Under the pieces are notes generated by a model. The model was not told where the DNA came from, did not search any database, and saw nothing but the letters and a program-made list of their open reading frames with translations. Source: JAGVNX01 sp035290965 (lineage in GTDB: Archaea > Iainarchaeota > Iainarchaeia > Iainarchaeales > GCA-2688035). Taken from it: DNA of 64,000 nucleotides. A program made the translations under genes and the position numbers. This document shows positions 1 to 7,221 of this stretch, piece by piece (position 1 is the stretch's first letter; the number at the start of each line of letters is the position of its first letter). The stretch covers positions 62,001 through 126,000 of the forward strand of contig DATDTD010000071.1 in assembly GCA_035290965.1 (NCBI GenBank), given 5' to 3'.

Positions 1-1447
1 TTGCATTTTCAATGCAGAGATTTTCCCAGACCTCATTGTTAGTGCGCGAGCCGTAAACTCCCACAATGCTTTTTTCCGAAAGCCTTTCCAAAACATCGGG
101 ATCGTGGTCGACAACAAGAACAGTTTCAGAATTTTTCAGTTCAGTCGCAATGCTTCCTCCAAAGACTCCTCCGCCCGCAATAATAATATGGTTTTTGAGT
201 TCAAGCGCGGAAGGAAGGGAATTTAATTTTTCAAGTTTGCGCGCAAAAAAATGCCTGCTCTTTTCAGCATCAAGCCTTGTTTTCTTGAAAAGCCTGTTGA
301 AAAAGCCTGAAATCGCCTCCGAAGAATTCATGAGATAGGGGGTTGCAACCATTGAAATCAGGATTACCCAGATTGCAATGTTATACATTGAATCAGAAAC
401 CTGCCCCAAAGAAAGCCCCTGCCGCGCAATGATAAAAGAAAACTCGCTAGCCTGCGCAAGAGACAGGCCTACAAACCAGGCAATCTTGTTTCCAAAACCC
501 GAATAAAGAGTAATCAGGTAAAGAATCAGGGGATTGAGAATAAAAACAATTGCAAGCAGGATTGGGAAAAAAACAAGCGACTGCGCCTGAAAAACAGAAA
601 GATTCAATTGTATTCCCAGAGAAACAAAAAAAACAGTTGCAAACAAATCCCTTATGTACTTTATCTGGGAAAGCGCTTCAGTGCTGTAGGAAACACGCGC
701 AAGCGCAAGCCCTCCGATAAAGGCGCCGATTGCAATTGAAAAGTCAACCGCATAGGCAAAAAACATGAAGAGAAAGCAGACTGAAACAGTTGTAAGGTAA
801 AAAACCTCCTGGTGCTTTGCAGAGGCATGCATTATTACAGGGAAAATCTTTTTGCTGAAAACAAAAGCAAGCAAAAACAATCCCACTATTCCTAGAAGGA
901 ATTTTGCGGCAAGGTCAATGGAAAAAAAAGTAGCGGGATTTGCAAGCAATGGAAGAGCAATGACTGCAACCATGTCCTGCACAAGCGCAAAGCCTATAAT
1001 CAATTTTGCCTCTAGAGAAGCAAGCCTGTTTGAATCAGAAAGAATCTTTACAACAATCGCAGTGCTGCTGAAGGCAACAATCAGGCCAATGTAAACGCTT
1101 TCAATAAGCGGCAATCCCAAAAAATTCATTATTCCCGAAACCAGCAGCGCAGTAATTGAAATCTGCGCCAATCCCCCGAGAAGGATTGTTTTTTTGAACT
1201 GCCAGATTTTTGAAAAATCAATCTGCATTCCCACAGCAAAAAGAAGGAACGCAATTCCGAGCTCTGAAAGAGCTCCGATGTTCTGCGCATCAGGAATAAG
1301 ATTCAAAAAAATCGGCCCGATTATTATTCCCGCAAGGATATAGCCCACAATGAGCGGCTGTTTCAGTGCCCTTGCAATGAATGCAAAAACAGTTCCCGCA
1401 AGAATAACTATTCCAAGGTCAAAAAGCAGAAAAGGCGCTTCAAGCAT
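1..1447 (-). CDS. CPA2-family cation:proton antiporter with TrkA-N domain, C-terminus cut by window edge
   Basis: Seen: an open frame of 482 codons from an ATG at 1447 down to base 1 with no stop, so the protein continues outside the window. The first ~390 residues are about a dozen hydrophobic segments, with the family's LIVGYILAGIIIGP-like segment near the N-terminus. A hydrophilic linker follows, then a Rossmann start (HIIIAGGGVFGG) and VVDHDPD, typical of a TrkA-N (RCK) nucleotide-binding domain. Known: CPA2 proteins of the KefB/GerN/YbaL type exchange K+ or Na+ for H+ across the membrane and are gated by the RCK domain. Inferred: ion and pH homeostasis. The ion cannot be told from sequence. 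It is divergent from the small gene at 1579. Confidence 0.88.
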   Translation of the reverse strand, partial: MLEAPFLLFDLGIVILAGTVFAFIARALKQPLIVGYILAGIIIGPIFLNLIPDAQNIGALSELGIAFLLFAVGMQIDFSKIWQFKKTILLGGLAQISITALLVSGIMNFLGLPLIESVYIGLIVAFSSTAIVVKILSDSNRLASLEAKLIIGFALVQDMVAVIALPLLANPATFFSIDLAAKFLLGIVGLFLLAFVFSKKIFPVIMHASAKHQEVFYLTTVSVCFLFMFFAYAVDFSIAIGAFIGGLALARVSYSTEALSQIKYIRDLFATVFFVSLGIQLNLSVFQAQSLVFFPILLAIVFILNPLILYLITLYSGFGNKIAWFVGLSLAQASEFSFIIARQGLSLGQVSDSMYNIAIWVILISMVATPYLMNSSEAISGFFNRLFKKTRLDAEKSRHFFARKLEKLNSLPSALELKNHIIIAGGGVFGGSIATELKNSETVLVVDHDPDVLERLSEKSIVGVYGSRTNNEVWENLCIENA

Positions 1448-1578
1448 GGATAATAAAAAAGGCGTTTGACTATTTATAATTATCCTGAAAAACAACTGCG
1501 CAATATTCAGCCTGCTGGCATAATCCGTGCTTTTTTATTCTTTTTGCAATAATTCTTTTGCTATCGGGAGGCTGTTTT

Positions 1579-2034
1579 ATGTTCGGAAAAAGTTCTTCAA
1601 AAGGAATTGCGCTTGAAACAACAAAGGCGGGTTTTGCAAAAAACTCTGCAGTCGAATTTTCATTGAAAAATAATTCTTCAAAAACAATTTTTGTAATGCC
1701 GGCTCTTTTCAACGAGCTTTCACTGCAGGGCGAAGTTTCCCAGAAAACAGGCAGCGGCTTTGTGAAAATTTCTACTTTCAATGCGCAGGCTTCTGCGATA
1801 GACAACAAAGAAAGGCAGCCTCTTGAGGCTGTTGAAATTTCCGCAGGAGAATCTCTTGAAGGAAGCTGGAGCGGGACAGCATACAAAAAAACTGGTTCCG
1901 ATGCAATAAGCGGCTGGAACAGTTTCCAGGCAACAGGAACATTCAGAATAAAAATAGCCTATTACAATTCCGAAGCAGATGCAAAAGCAGGCAAAAAGGC
2001 ATTGTTTGCCGAAACAGAATTCCAGATAAAATAA
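1579..2034 (+). CDS. Small beta-rich protein, possible lipoprotein or exported Ig-like protein
   Basis: Seen: 151 residues from ATG 1579, preceded by a strong ribosome site (GGGAGG, 1566-1571). The body alternates short beta strands with NNSSKT, SAGESLEGSW and GTFRIKIAYY, a layout like extracellular Ig-like or BsuPI-type domains, but I do not recognise the family firmly. Odd: the frame stays open upstream and reads a hydrophobic stretch ending in the lipobox-like LSGGC (around 1537-1575), yet that stretch has no ATG or GTG in frame; only a TTG at 1558 precedes the ATG. Either the protein starts at 1579, or an indel has hidden a lipoprotein signal peptide. Role unknown. Confidence 0.6.
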   Translation: MFGKSSSKGIALETTKAGFAKNSAVEFSLKNNSSKTIFVMPALFNELSLQGEVSQKTGSGFVKISTFNAQASAIDNKERQPLEAVEISAGESLEGSWSGTAYKKTGSDAISGWNSFQATGTFRIKIAYYNSEADAKAGKKALFAETEFQIK

Positions 2035-2044
2035 AAAAGCCGAA

Positions 2045-3406
2045 TCAGATTTTTTTTATTTTCGTTCCCTCTGGAGTGTCGTCCAGGAAAAATCCTTTCT
2101 GCAAAATCTGTTCGCGCAGAGAATCCGCCAACTGCCAGTTTTTTTCACTTCTTGCTTTTTCTCTTTCATCCGCAAGCTTTTTGATTTCAGAAGGGACTGA
2201 AAGCGATTCTTTTTTCAATAAATCAAGCGCAAAAACTTTGTCCATTTCTTTTATAGCGCTGATTTTTCCAACTGCTTTTTTGTCTCTCAGCAATGCCCAC
2301 AAAACAGACAAAGCCTTTGGCATGTCAAGGTCGTTGTTTATTGCGCTTTCAAATTTTTTCAGGAAAGCGGAGTTTGTTTTTCCATCATCTTTGAACTCTG
2401 AAATAATGTTTTTCATTCTTCCCAAGGAGTTCTGCGCGCCTTCAAGCGCCTGCAAAGAAAATTCCAATGGATTTCTGTAATGGCTTGTAAGGACAAGATA
2501 CCTGTAGGAAAGCGGAAGAAAGCCTTTTTCTTCAAGCTCTGAGATAGTGAACAGGCCGCCTTTCGATTTTGAAATTTTTTCTCCCTTGAAAACAAGGAAT
2601 GCGCCGTGCACCCAGTAGTTCACGAATTTTTTTCCTGTTGCAGCAGTGCTTTGCGCGATTTCGTTTGTATGATGAACCTGCAGATGGTCAATGCCTCCTG
2701 TATGAATGTCGAAATGCTCTCCAAGATATTTCATTGACATTGCACTGCATTCAATATGCCATCCAGGAAATCCAAGTCCAAAAGGAGAATCCCATTCCTG
2801 CTGCCTTTTTCCGGGGTGTTCGGAAAATTTCCATAATGCAAAATCAGTAATGTTTCTTTTTTCCTTCAAAGAAACTCTTTTTCCCGCCTGCAATCCGGAT
2901 TTTTTCAGGCGAGCGAATTTCGCATAATCCCTGAATTTGGAAGTGTCAAAATAAATCCCGTCGCTGGTTTTATAGGCAAAGCCTTTCTTTTCAAGTTTTT
3001 TAATAAGCTCAATTTGTTCCTTTATGTGTTCAGTGGCTTTGCACCAAATGGTTGGCTCTTCAATGTTAAGTTTTTTCAAATCCTGCTGAAAAATTCCGAA
3101 ATAGTAATCCACTATTTCCTTTGCACTGCGGCCTTCCTTTGCTGCGGCGCTTTCAATCTTGTCTTCTCCTTCATCAGCATCGCTTGTCAGATGCCCTACA
3201 TCTGTTACATTCATTACCTGCTTTACCTTGAAGCCGTTGAATTCAAGTGTCCTGCGCAGGATATCGGAAAAAATGTAAGTGCGCAGGTTTCCAATGTGCT
3301 GGAACCAGTAAGCAGTCGGGCCACAGCAATACATTCCTGCATTCTTTGCCTTAACCGGCTTGAAAATTTCTTTTTTCCGCGAAAGAGAATTGTAGAGCTT
3401 GAGCAA
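2045..3406 (-). CDS. cysS: Cysteinyl-tRNA synthetase
   Basis: 453 residues, close to the usual ~460. It charges tRNA-Cys with cysteine and ATP in the cytosol. The class I signatures are present: HIGN at residues 37-40 and KISKS near 277. Zinc ligands expected for CysRS are visible: a Cys in MYCCGPT (residues 27-28), the Cys in HIECSAMS and the His residues of GGIDHLQVHHTNE. The start is a TTG at 3406 giving MLKLYNSLSRKKE, the normal N-terminus of the family. It ends 10 bp from the convergent gene at 1579-2034. Not part of the adjacent purine set by function, though co-oriented with purB. Confidence 0.96.
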   Translation of the reverse strand: MLKLYNSLSRKKEIFKPVKAKNAGMYCCGPTAYWFQHIGNLRTYIFSDILRRTLEFNGFKVKQVMNVTDVGHLTSDADEGEDKIESAAAKEGRSAKEIVDYYFGIFQQDLKKLNIEEPTIWCKATEHIKEQIELIKKLEKKGFAYKTSDGIYFDTSKFRDYAKFARLKKSGLQAGKRVSLKEKRNITDFALWKFSEHPGKRQQEWDSPFGLGFPGWHIECSAMSMKYLGEHFDIHTGGIDHLQVHHTNEIAQSTAATGKKFVNYWVHGAFLVFKGEKISKSKGGLFTISELEEKGFLPLSYRYLVLTSHYRNPLEFSLQALEGAQNSLGRMKNIISEFKDDGKTNSAFLKKFESAINNDLDMPKALSVLWALLRDKKAVGKISAIKEMDKVFALDLLKKESLSVPSEIKKLADEREKARSEKNWQLADSLREQILQKGFFLDDTPEGTKIKKI

Positions 3407-3482
3407 AAAACCACTATTACAAGTAGAATCAAAAATTATTTATAATGCAGTATTGGGCAAATGGATGCAAAAGCGTGCGCCA

Positions 3483-4868
3483 TTACAGCCGCAGCTCTTT
3501 TTTCCAGTGCTCAACAATCTGCACTGTTTTCTTTTCAGCAAAGCCGGTATATTTTTCAGGATTCTCAAGAATTTCAAGCTGTTTTTTAGAAAACTTTTTC
3601 AAAAAAGGCTTCAATGATTCTTCCTGCATAAAAATTTCCTGCAAAGGCTTTTTCTCAGCCTGGGATTTCAAAGTAAGCTTTCTCACTTCCTCATGCGCAT
3701 CTGAATGCCCGTGAAAGGCAAGCAGAATGTAAAGCGGCTCTGCAATTAACAAGCCCTTGCTCTTGTTGAAATTTTCCTGCATGTTTTTTTTGTCAACAGC
3801 CATTTTTGCAACAACTTTTTCAAGGCGCTTTGCGCTCAAAATCAATGCGGCAATTAGTTCTGGCAAAAATCTCTGCGAAGCGCTGTTAGTCAAATCGCGC
3901 TGATGTTCAGAAATTTGATCTAAGTAAACAGTGTTCATGCGCGGCATAAACTGTTTCCAGAAGCTTTTCACATTTTCAAAATTAATGGGATTTCTTTTCT
4001 GCGGCATTGTGCTGCTTCCGACCTGCTTTGCCTCGAACTCTTCCCCAACCTCTGCAATTTCGCTTCTCTGCAAATTGCGCATATCATCGGAAAAATTTGC
4101 AAGCACTCCAAAACAGGAAACGAGCGCATGCATTAAATCAGCCATTGGCTCTGCTTCCACAATCTGAGTGCTCGAAACGCTTGCCTTCAGGCCGAGCTCC
4201 TGCATTATTTCTTTTTCAAATTCAACGGGGTTTTCAAAAAAAAGGCTGCTTGCATTATAAGCGCCAACTGCGCCTGAAAATTTTCCGCACAAATTATTTT
4301 TTGCATTCTCGATTGCCTTTATCCTGCTGCCAAGCCTGCTTACATAGGAGGCAACTGCAAATCCAAAGGTAATTGGTTCAGCATGCTGTCCGTGGGTTCT
4401 TCCAATCTGAACTGTTTCTTTTTCCCTCAAAGCAAGCTGCATGAATGTTTTTTCAAGCTCCAAAAGCGCGGGAATAATTGCCTGCTCTGCAGCATCCTTG
4501 AAACGCAGAGCGTTCGCAGTATCGACAATGTCATAGGAAGTTGCGGAAAAATGCACAAAGGGCTTTGCTCTTTCGCTTACTTTTGCGCGAATGCAGTTCG
4601 CAAGCGCGCGGATGTCATGCTTTATCCTGTCTTCTTCCGCATAAACCTCTTCGGCAGTAACCTGCAGAGAGGCTTTTTCTATTTCATCAGCAATTTCCTT
4701 TGAACAGAGATTTTTTTTTGCAAGGACTTTTACAAGCGCAGCCTCTGTTTTTGCAAAATATCTTATGCGCGCATTTTCAGAAAGAAAAGGCTTTAAAGAT
4801 TCAAAGATTTTTGAGTCTCTCCCGTAATAGCGGTAATCGAGAGGGCTGATGTTGTCGAACAAATCCAT
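3483..4868 (-). CDS. purB: Adenylosuccinate lyase
   Basis: 461 residues. It cleaves SAICAR to AICAR and adenylosuccinate to AMP, both with release of fumarate. The fumarase/aspartase superfamily signature GSSTMPQKRNP is intact, as are the upstream TSYDIVDTANALR and GRTHGQHAEPITFG motifs that carry catalytic His and Thr/Ser residues, and the C-terminal HGHSDAHE. The ATG at 4868 lies 7 bp after purC, so the two form an operon (purC-purB) for consecutive steps. Length and motifs are normal and activity is expected. Confidence 0.97.
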   Translation of the reverse strand: MDLFDNISPLDYRYYGRDSKIFESLKPFLSENARIRYFAKTEAALVKVLAKKNLCSKEIADEIEKASLQVTAEEVYAEEDRIKHDIRALANCIRAKVSERAKPFVHFSATSYDIVDTANALRFKDAAEQAIIPALLELEKTFMQLALREKETVQIGRTHGQHAEPITFGFAVASYVSRLGSRIKAIENAKNNLCGKFSGAVGAYNASSLFFENPVEFEKEIMQELGLKASVSSTQIVEAEPMADLMHALVSCFGVLANFSDDMRNLQRSEIAEVGEEFEAKQVGSSTMPQKRNPINFENVKSFWKQFMPRMNTVYLDQISEHQRDLTNSASQRFLPELIAALILSAKRLEKVVAKMAVDKKNMQENFNKSKGLLIAEPLYILLAFHGHSDAHEEVRKLTLKSQAEKKPLQEIFMQEESLKPFLKKFSKKQLEILENPEKYTGFAEKKTVQIVEHWKKELRL

Positions 4869-4875
4869 TGAAAGC

Positions 4876-5832
4876 TCACTTTGCCAAAAATTTTTTGTAT
4901 GCGTTCACGCATTCTTTTATGCTCGGCACTTTCCAGTTTTTTTCTCCTGTCCATGCGACTGTAACTGATTTGTACATGTTGCTTACTATTTCAATTAGCT
5001 CTTTCGGAAGCGCGGGAGGGACAGTATAATTTCCTTTTCCTTTGCCTTGGGTTTTTTCCTTTTCAATTATCGCATACCAGGGAGTTTTCTTGTAATAATC
5101 CCGCAGAACCTGCTTGCTGATGTGAAAGCCGTTGAACAAAAACCTGTCCTCATCAAGAGTTCCGGAAACATCCACGAGAATTAATTCGTTTTCAGGATTT
5201 AATCCGAATTCTACTTTGCCATCGGCATGCTCAAGCATGATTTTTTTCGCCTTCCTGTTCAAAAAACCGTTTATTTTCAAAGCCGTTGCTTTCAGTTCTT
5301 CAATCTGTTTTTTTGACAGGGCGGAAAGCTGCCTTGCTTCTTCCCATCCCATGTATCTGTCTGTTGCCTCCAACTTTGTGCTTACATCCATTATCGGCTT
5401 TGAAAGCTTTTCACCGGGAACAGGCTTTTTTTTCAGCCCCAAAGATTTCCAGTCCAATTGCCCTGAATCAATTCTTTTGAAAACACTGCTTCCCTCAGGG
5501 AGAGAATTCCTGTAAATGACTTCAAGCGGAACAAGATAATTTTTCATGCCGGGCAAAAGCTCGCCTTTCTGCGGATACAAAACGCGCACTAAATCAACTT
5601 CCATCTTGCTTCCCGAAACAAGCCGGCGGAAATGGCTTTTTATGCCGAGCTTTTTCAGCTGCTGGAAATTATATGAAGCCATTCTGCACAATGCCTCTCC
5701 CTTCCCTGGAATTTCATCCGGCATTTTTCCATAATCGAAAACACTGTAATCATCGGTGAAAGTAAAAATTCCCATTCCCGATTCCTTTTCTGTTGCAGGC
5801 TTTGTTATTTCCAGATCCTTTACGCTTCCCAA
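4876..5832 (-). CDS. purC: SAICAR synthetase
   Basis: 318 residues. It joins CAIR and aspartate with ATP to form SAICAR. The N-terminal ATP-grasp-like part contains FTFTDDYSVFDYGKMPDEIPGKG, the archaeal-type substrate loop. Later motifs include KLEATDRYMGWEEA and the metal-site region LILVDVSGTLDEDRF. The start is a TTG at 5832, supported by a near-perfect ribosome site (GAGGTGAT, 5836-5843) only 3 nt upstream, a pattern repeated elsewhere in the window. A TATA-like box lies at 5872-5879. It is the first gene of purC-purB. Confidence 0.96.
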   Translation of the reverse strand: MGSVKDLEITKPATEKESGMGIFTFTDDYSVFDYGKMPDEIPGKGEALCRMASYNFQQLKKLGIKSHFRRLVSGSKMEVDLVRVLYPQKGELLPGMKNYLVPLEVIYRNSLPEGSSVFKRIDSGQLDWKSLGLKKKPVPGEKLSKPIMDVSTKLEATDRYMGWEEARQLSALSKKQIEELKATALKINGFLNRKAKKIMLEHADGKVEFGLNPENELILVDVSGTLDEDRFLFNGFHISKQVLRDYYKKTPWYAIIEKEKTQGKGKGNYTVPPALPKELIEIVSNMYKSVTVAWTGEKNWKVPSIKECVNAYKKFLAK

Positions 5833-5871
5833 AAAATCACCTCGTATTTTTGTTAGTTTTAGTGCTTAAAC

Positions 5872-5879
5872 TTATTTAA
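5872..5879 (-). promoter_or_regulatory. TATA-like box of purC-purB
   Basis: On the minus strand the sequence reads TTAAATAA, about 40 nt before the TTG start of purC. Transcription would begin roughly 15 nt before the start codon, leaving room for the GAGGTGAT ribosome site. Assigned by position and base content only. Confidence 0.45.
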
Positions 5880-5902
5880 TATTTGCCAAAGTTTAATGTG
5901 CC

Positions 5903-6355
5903 TTAATAAAGCCCCCTATTTTTTCTTACGCTTCTTATCCATTCCAAATCCAGCTTAGCTGTTTGAATTGCTGTTTGTAAGAGTTTTGTTAAAGAATCCA
6001 ATGTTGGTTTTGCATCCGCATATCTGGACGCGTTTTTTTTGTACTTTCGCAGGTTTTCCAATCCATGTTCAAACTCATATAACGCTTCCGACAAGACTGT
6101 TTCAGCCCCATTTATTTTTTTTATGTCGGACTCTGTTTTTTCCAGTTCTTTGGCGACAATCTCTTTTTGCAGCTTGACAGCAGGCAGCAATACTTTTAAT
6201 TTTTTATTTAGAACCATTATCCTGCTTTGCCTGCCGTACAAAGCAGACGACATTCTGTTGAGGCGCCTTCTTCTGTCAGCTATTTTATTTTTCAATTCTT
6301 CCGAAGGCTGTTTGCTTTTTCCTCTTCCAAACCATTTTTTGAACATTTCTTCCAA
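5903..6355 (-). CDS. Hypothetical coiled-coil protein
   Basis: 150 residues, very basic at the N-terminus (FKKWFGRGKSK, DRRRRLNR), followed by almost uninterrupted helix with heptad-like spacing (LNKKLKVLLPAVKLQKEIVAKELEKTESDIKKI) and a second helical part. No signal peptide or membrane segment. I do not recognise a family. The frame opens with TTG 6355; the ATG at 6346 is an equally good start. It lies 13 bp after purE on the same strand and is probably co-transcribed with it, which does not by itself imply a purine role. Confidence 0.6.
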   Translation of the reverse strand: MEEMFKKWFGRGKSKQPSEELKNKIADRRRRLNRMSSALYGRQSRIMVLNKKLKVLLPAVKLQKEIVAKELEKTESDIKKINGAETVLSEALYEFEHGLENLRKYKKNASRYADAKPTLDSLTKLLQTAIQTAKLDLEWIRSVRKNRGLY

Positions 6356-6368
6356 CCTTTGCTTTTTC

Positions 6369-7157
6369 TCATTTTGTTTTTTTCACGGCAAGATTTTTCC
6401 TGTATTCAAGCAATTTTTTTGAAAAAGAATTATCCGAAACGTTCAGGAGCCCGACTGCGGCAAGCGCGGAATTTTCAAGCCTGTTCAAGCCAACCCAGAT
6501 TCCTGTTCTTGTTTTCTCAAGAAGTTTCTGCGCATCAAAAGAAGTGCTCTTTTCAAGAAGAGGAACGTTAATTGCAAAAAAATCTTTTGAATCAATGCCG
6601 TGCTCCGAGGAAAGCTCCACAAAATTTATTCCAAGCTCGCGGTTTTTGAGGGAATCAAGGCTTTCAACTGTTTCAAAAGCCGCGCCGAAACTTTGAAGGA
6701 TCTCGAGCATTTTTGAAAATTTCTGCCCGAAAACTGCTTCTTCAAAATTTTTCGTTATTGTGATTTTTTCAAAGCCGTTAACTGCAATGCCTGCTGCGCA
6801 CGCTGCTGTTTCCACTGCATTTACTCCTGTTCCGAGAACGGGAATTCCGGAAGGCATCTGGTGCACTGAAAGCAATGCATCCAAGCCCGAATAATTGCCT
6901 TCAACAGGCAGCCCGATTACAGGCTTTAGCGTCTGCGAGGCAATTACTCCCGGGAGAGCGGCACTCAAGCCAGCGCCGGCAATAATGACTTTTGCCTTTG
7001 AAGAGGAAATGATTTTTTCAAGTTCCTTTGGATTCTTGTGCGCGGAACAGATTTGAAGCTCCGCCTCCACATTTTTTTCTTTCAGAGCAAGCATTAGTTT
7101 GTCAAAAACAGGAGAATCAGATTCAGAACCAAAAACAACCAGGACAGTTGCAGGCAT
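6369..7157 (-). CDS. purE: AIR carboxylase-like PurE with a second degenerate PurE-like half
   Basis: 262 residues from ATG 7157 (ribosome site AGGAG, 13 nt upstream); ordinary PurE is about 160. Residues 1-135 are a complete PurE core: FGSESDSP (phosphate loop), CSAHKNP (catalytic His), AGAGLSAALPG and LLSVHQMPSGIPV. Residues ~140-262 look like a second copy in which the GSxSD and SAH motifs are lost but the later part still aligns (NVPLLEKSTSFDAQKLL, TGIWVGLNRLENSALAAVGLL) and the family's C-terminal helix KKLLEYRKNL closes the protein. The AALPG reading, rather than the AHLPG of bacterial class I enzymes, and the absence of PurK here would suit direct carboxylation of AIR with CO2 (class II). 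That subclass call is an inference. Confidence 0.88.
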   Translation of the reverse strand: MPATVLVVFGSESDSPVFDKLMLALKEKNVEAELQICSAHKNPKELEKIISSSKAKVIIAGAGLSAALPGVIASQTLKPVIGLPVEGNYSGLDALLSVHQMPSGIPVLGTGVNAVETAACAAGIAVNGFEKITITKNFEEAVFGQKFSKMLEILQSFGAAFETVESLDSLKNRELGINFVELSSEHGIDSKDFFAINVPLLEKSTSFDAQKLLEKTRTGIWVGLNRLENSALAAVGLLNVSDNSFSKKLLEYRKNLAVKKTK

Positions 7158-7221
7158 AACAAGAACTCCTAAGAGCAACAACTTTTAATATTCTTTGTTT
7201 TCTTAATTTCTTGGGGTTTTT
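7158..7221. promoter_or_regulatory. Divergent promoter between purE and purSL
   Basis: Sixty-four bases separate the two start codons. One near-symmetric AT block (TTTTAATATT, 7183-7192) sits about 26 nt from the purE start and 30 nt from the purSL start, so it could act as TATA box in both directions. The AGGAG site of purE is at 7166-7170 on the minus strand. No clear operator dyad is visible. Confidence 0.4.
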
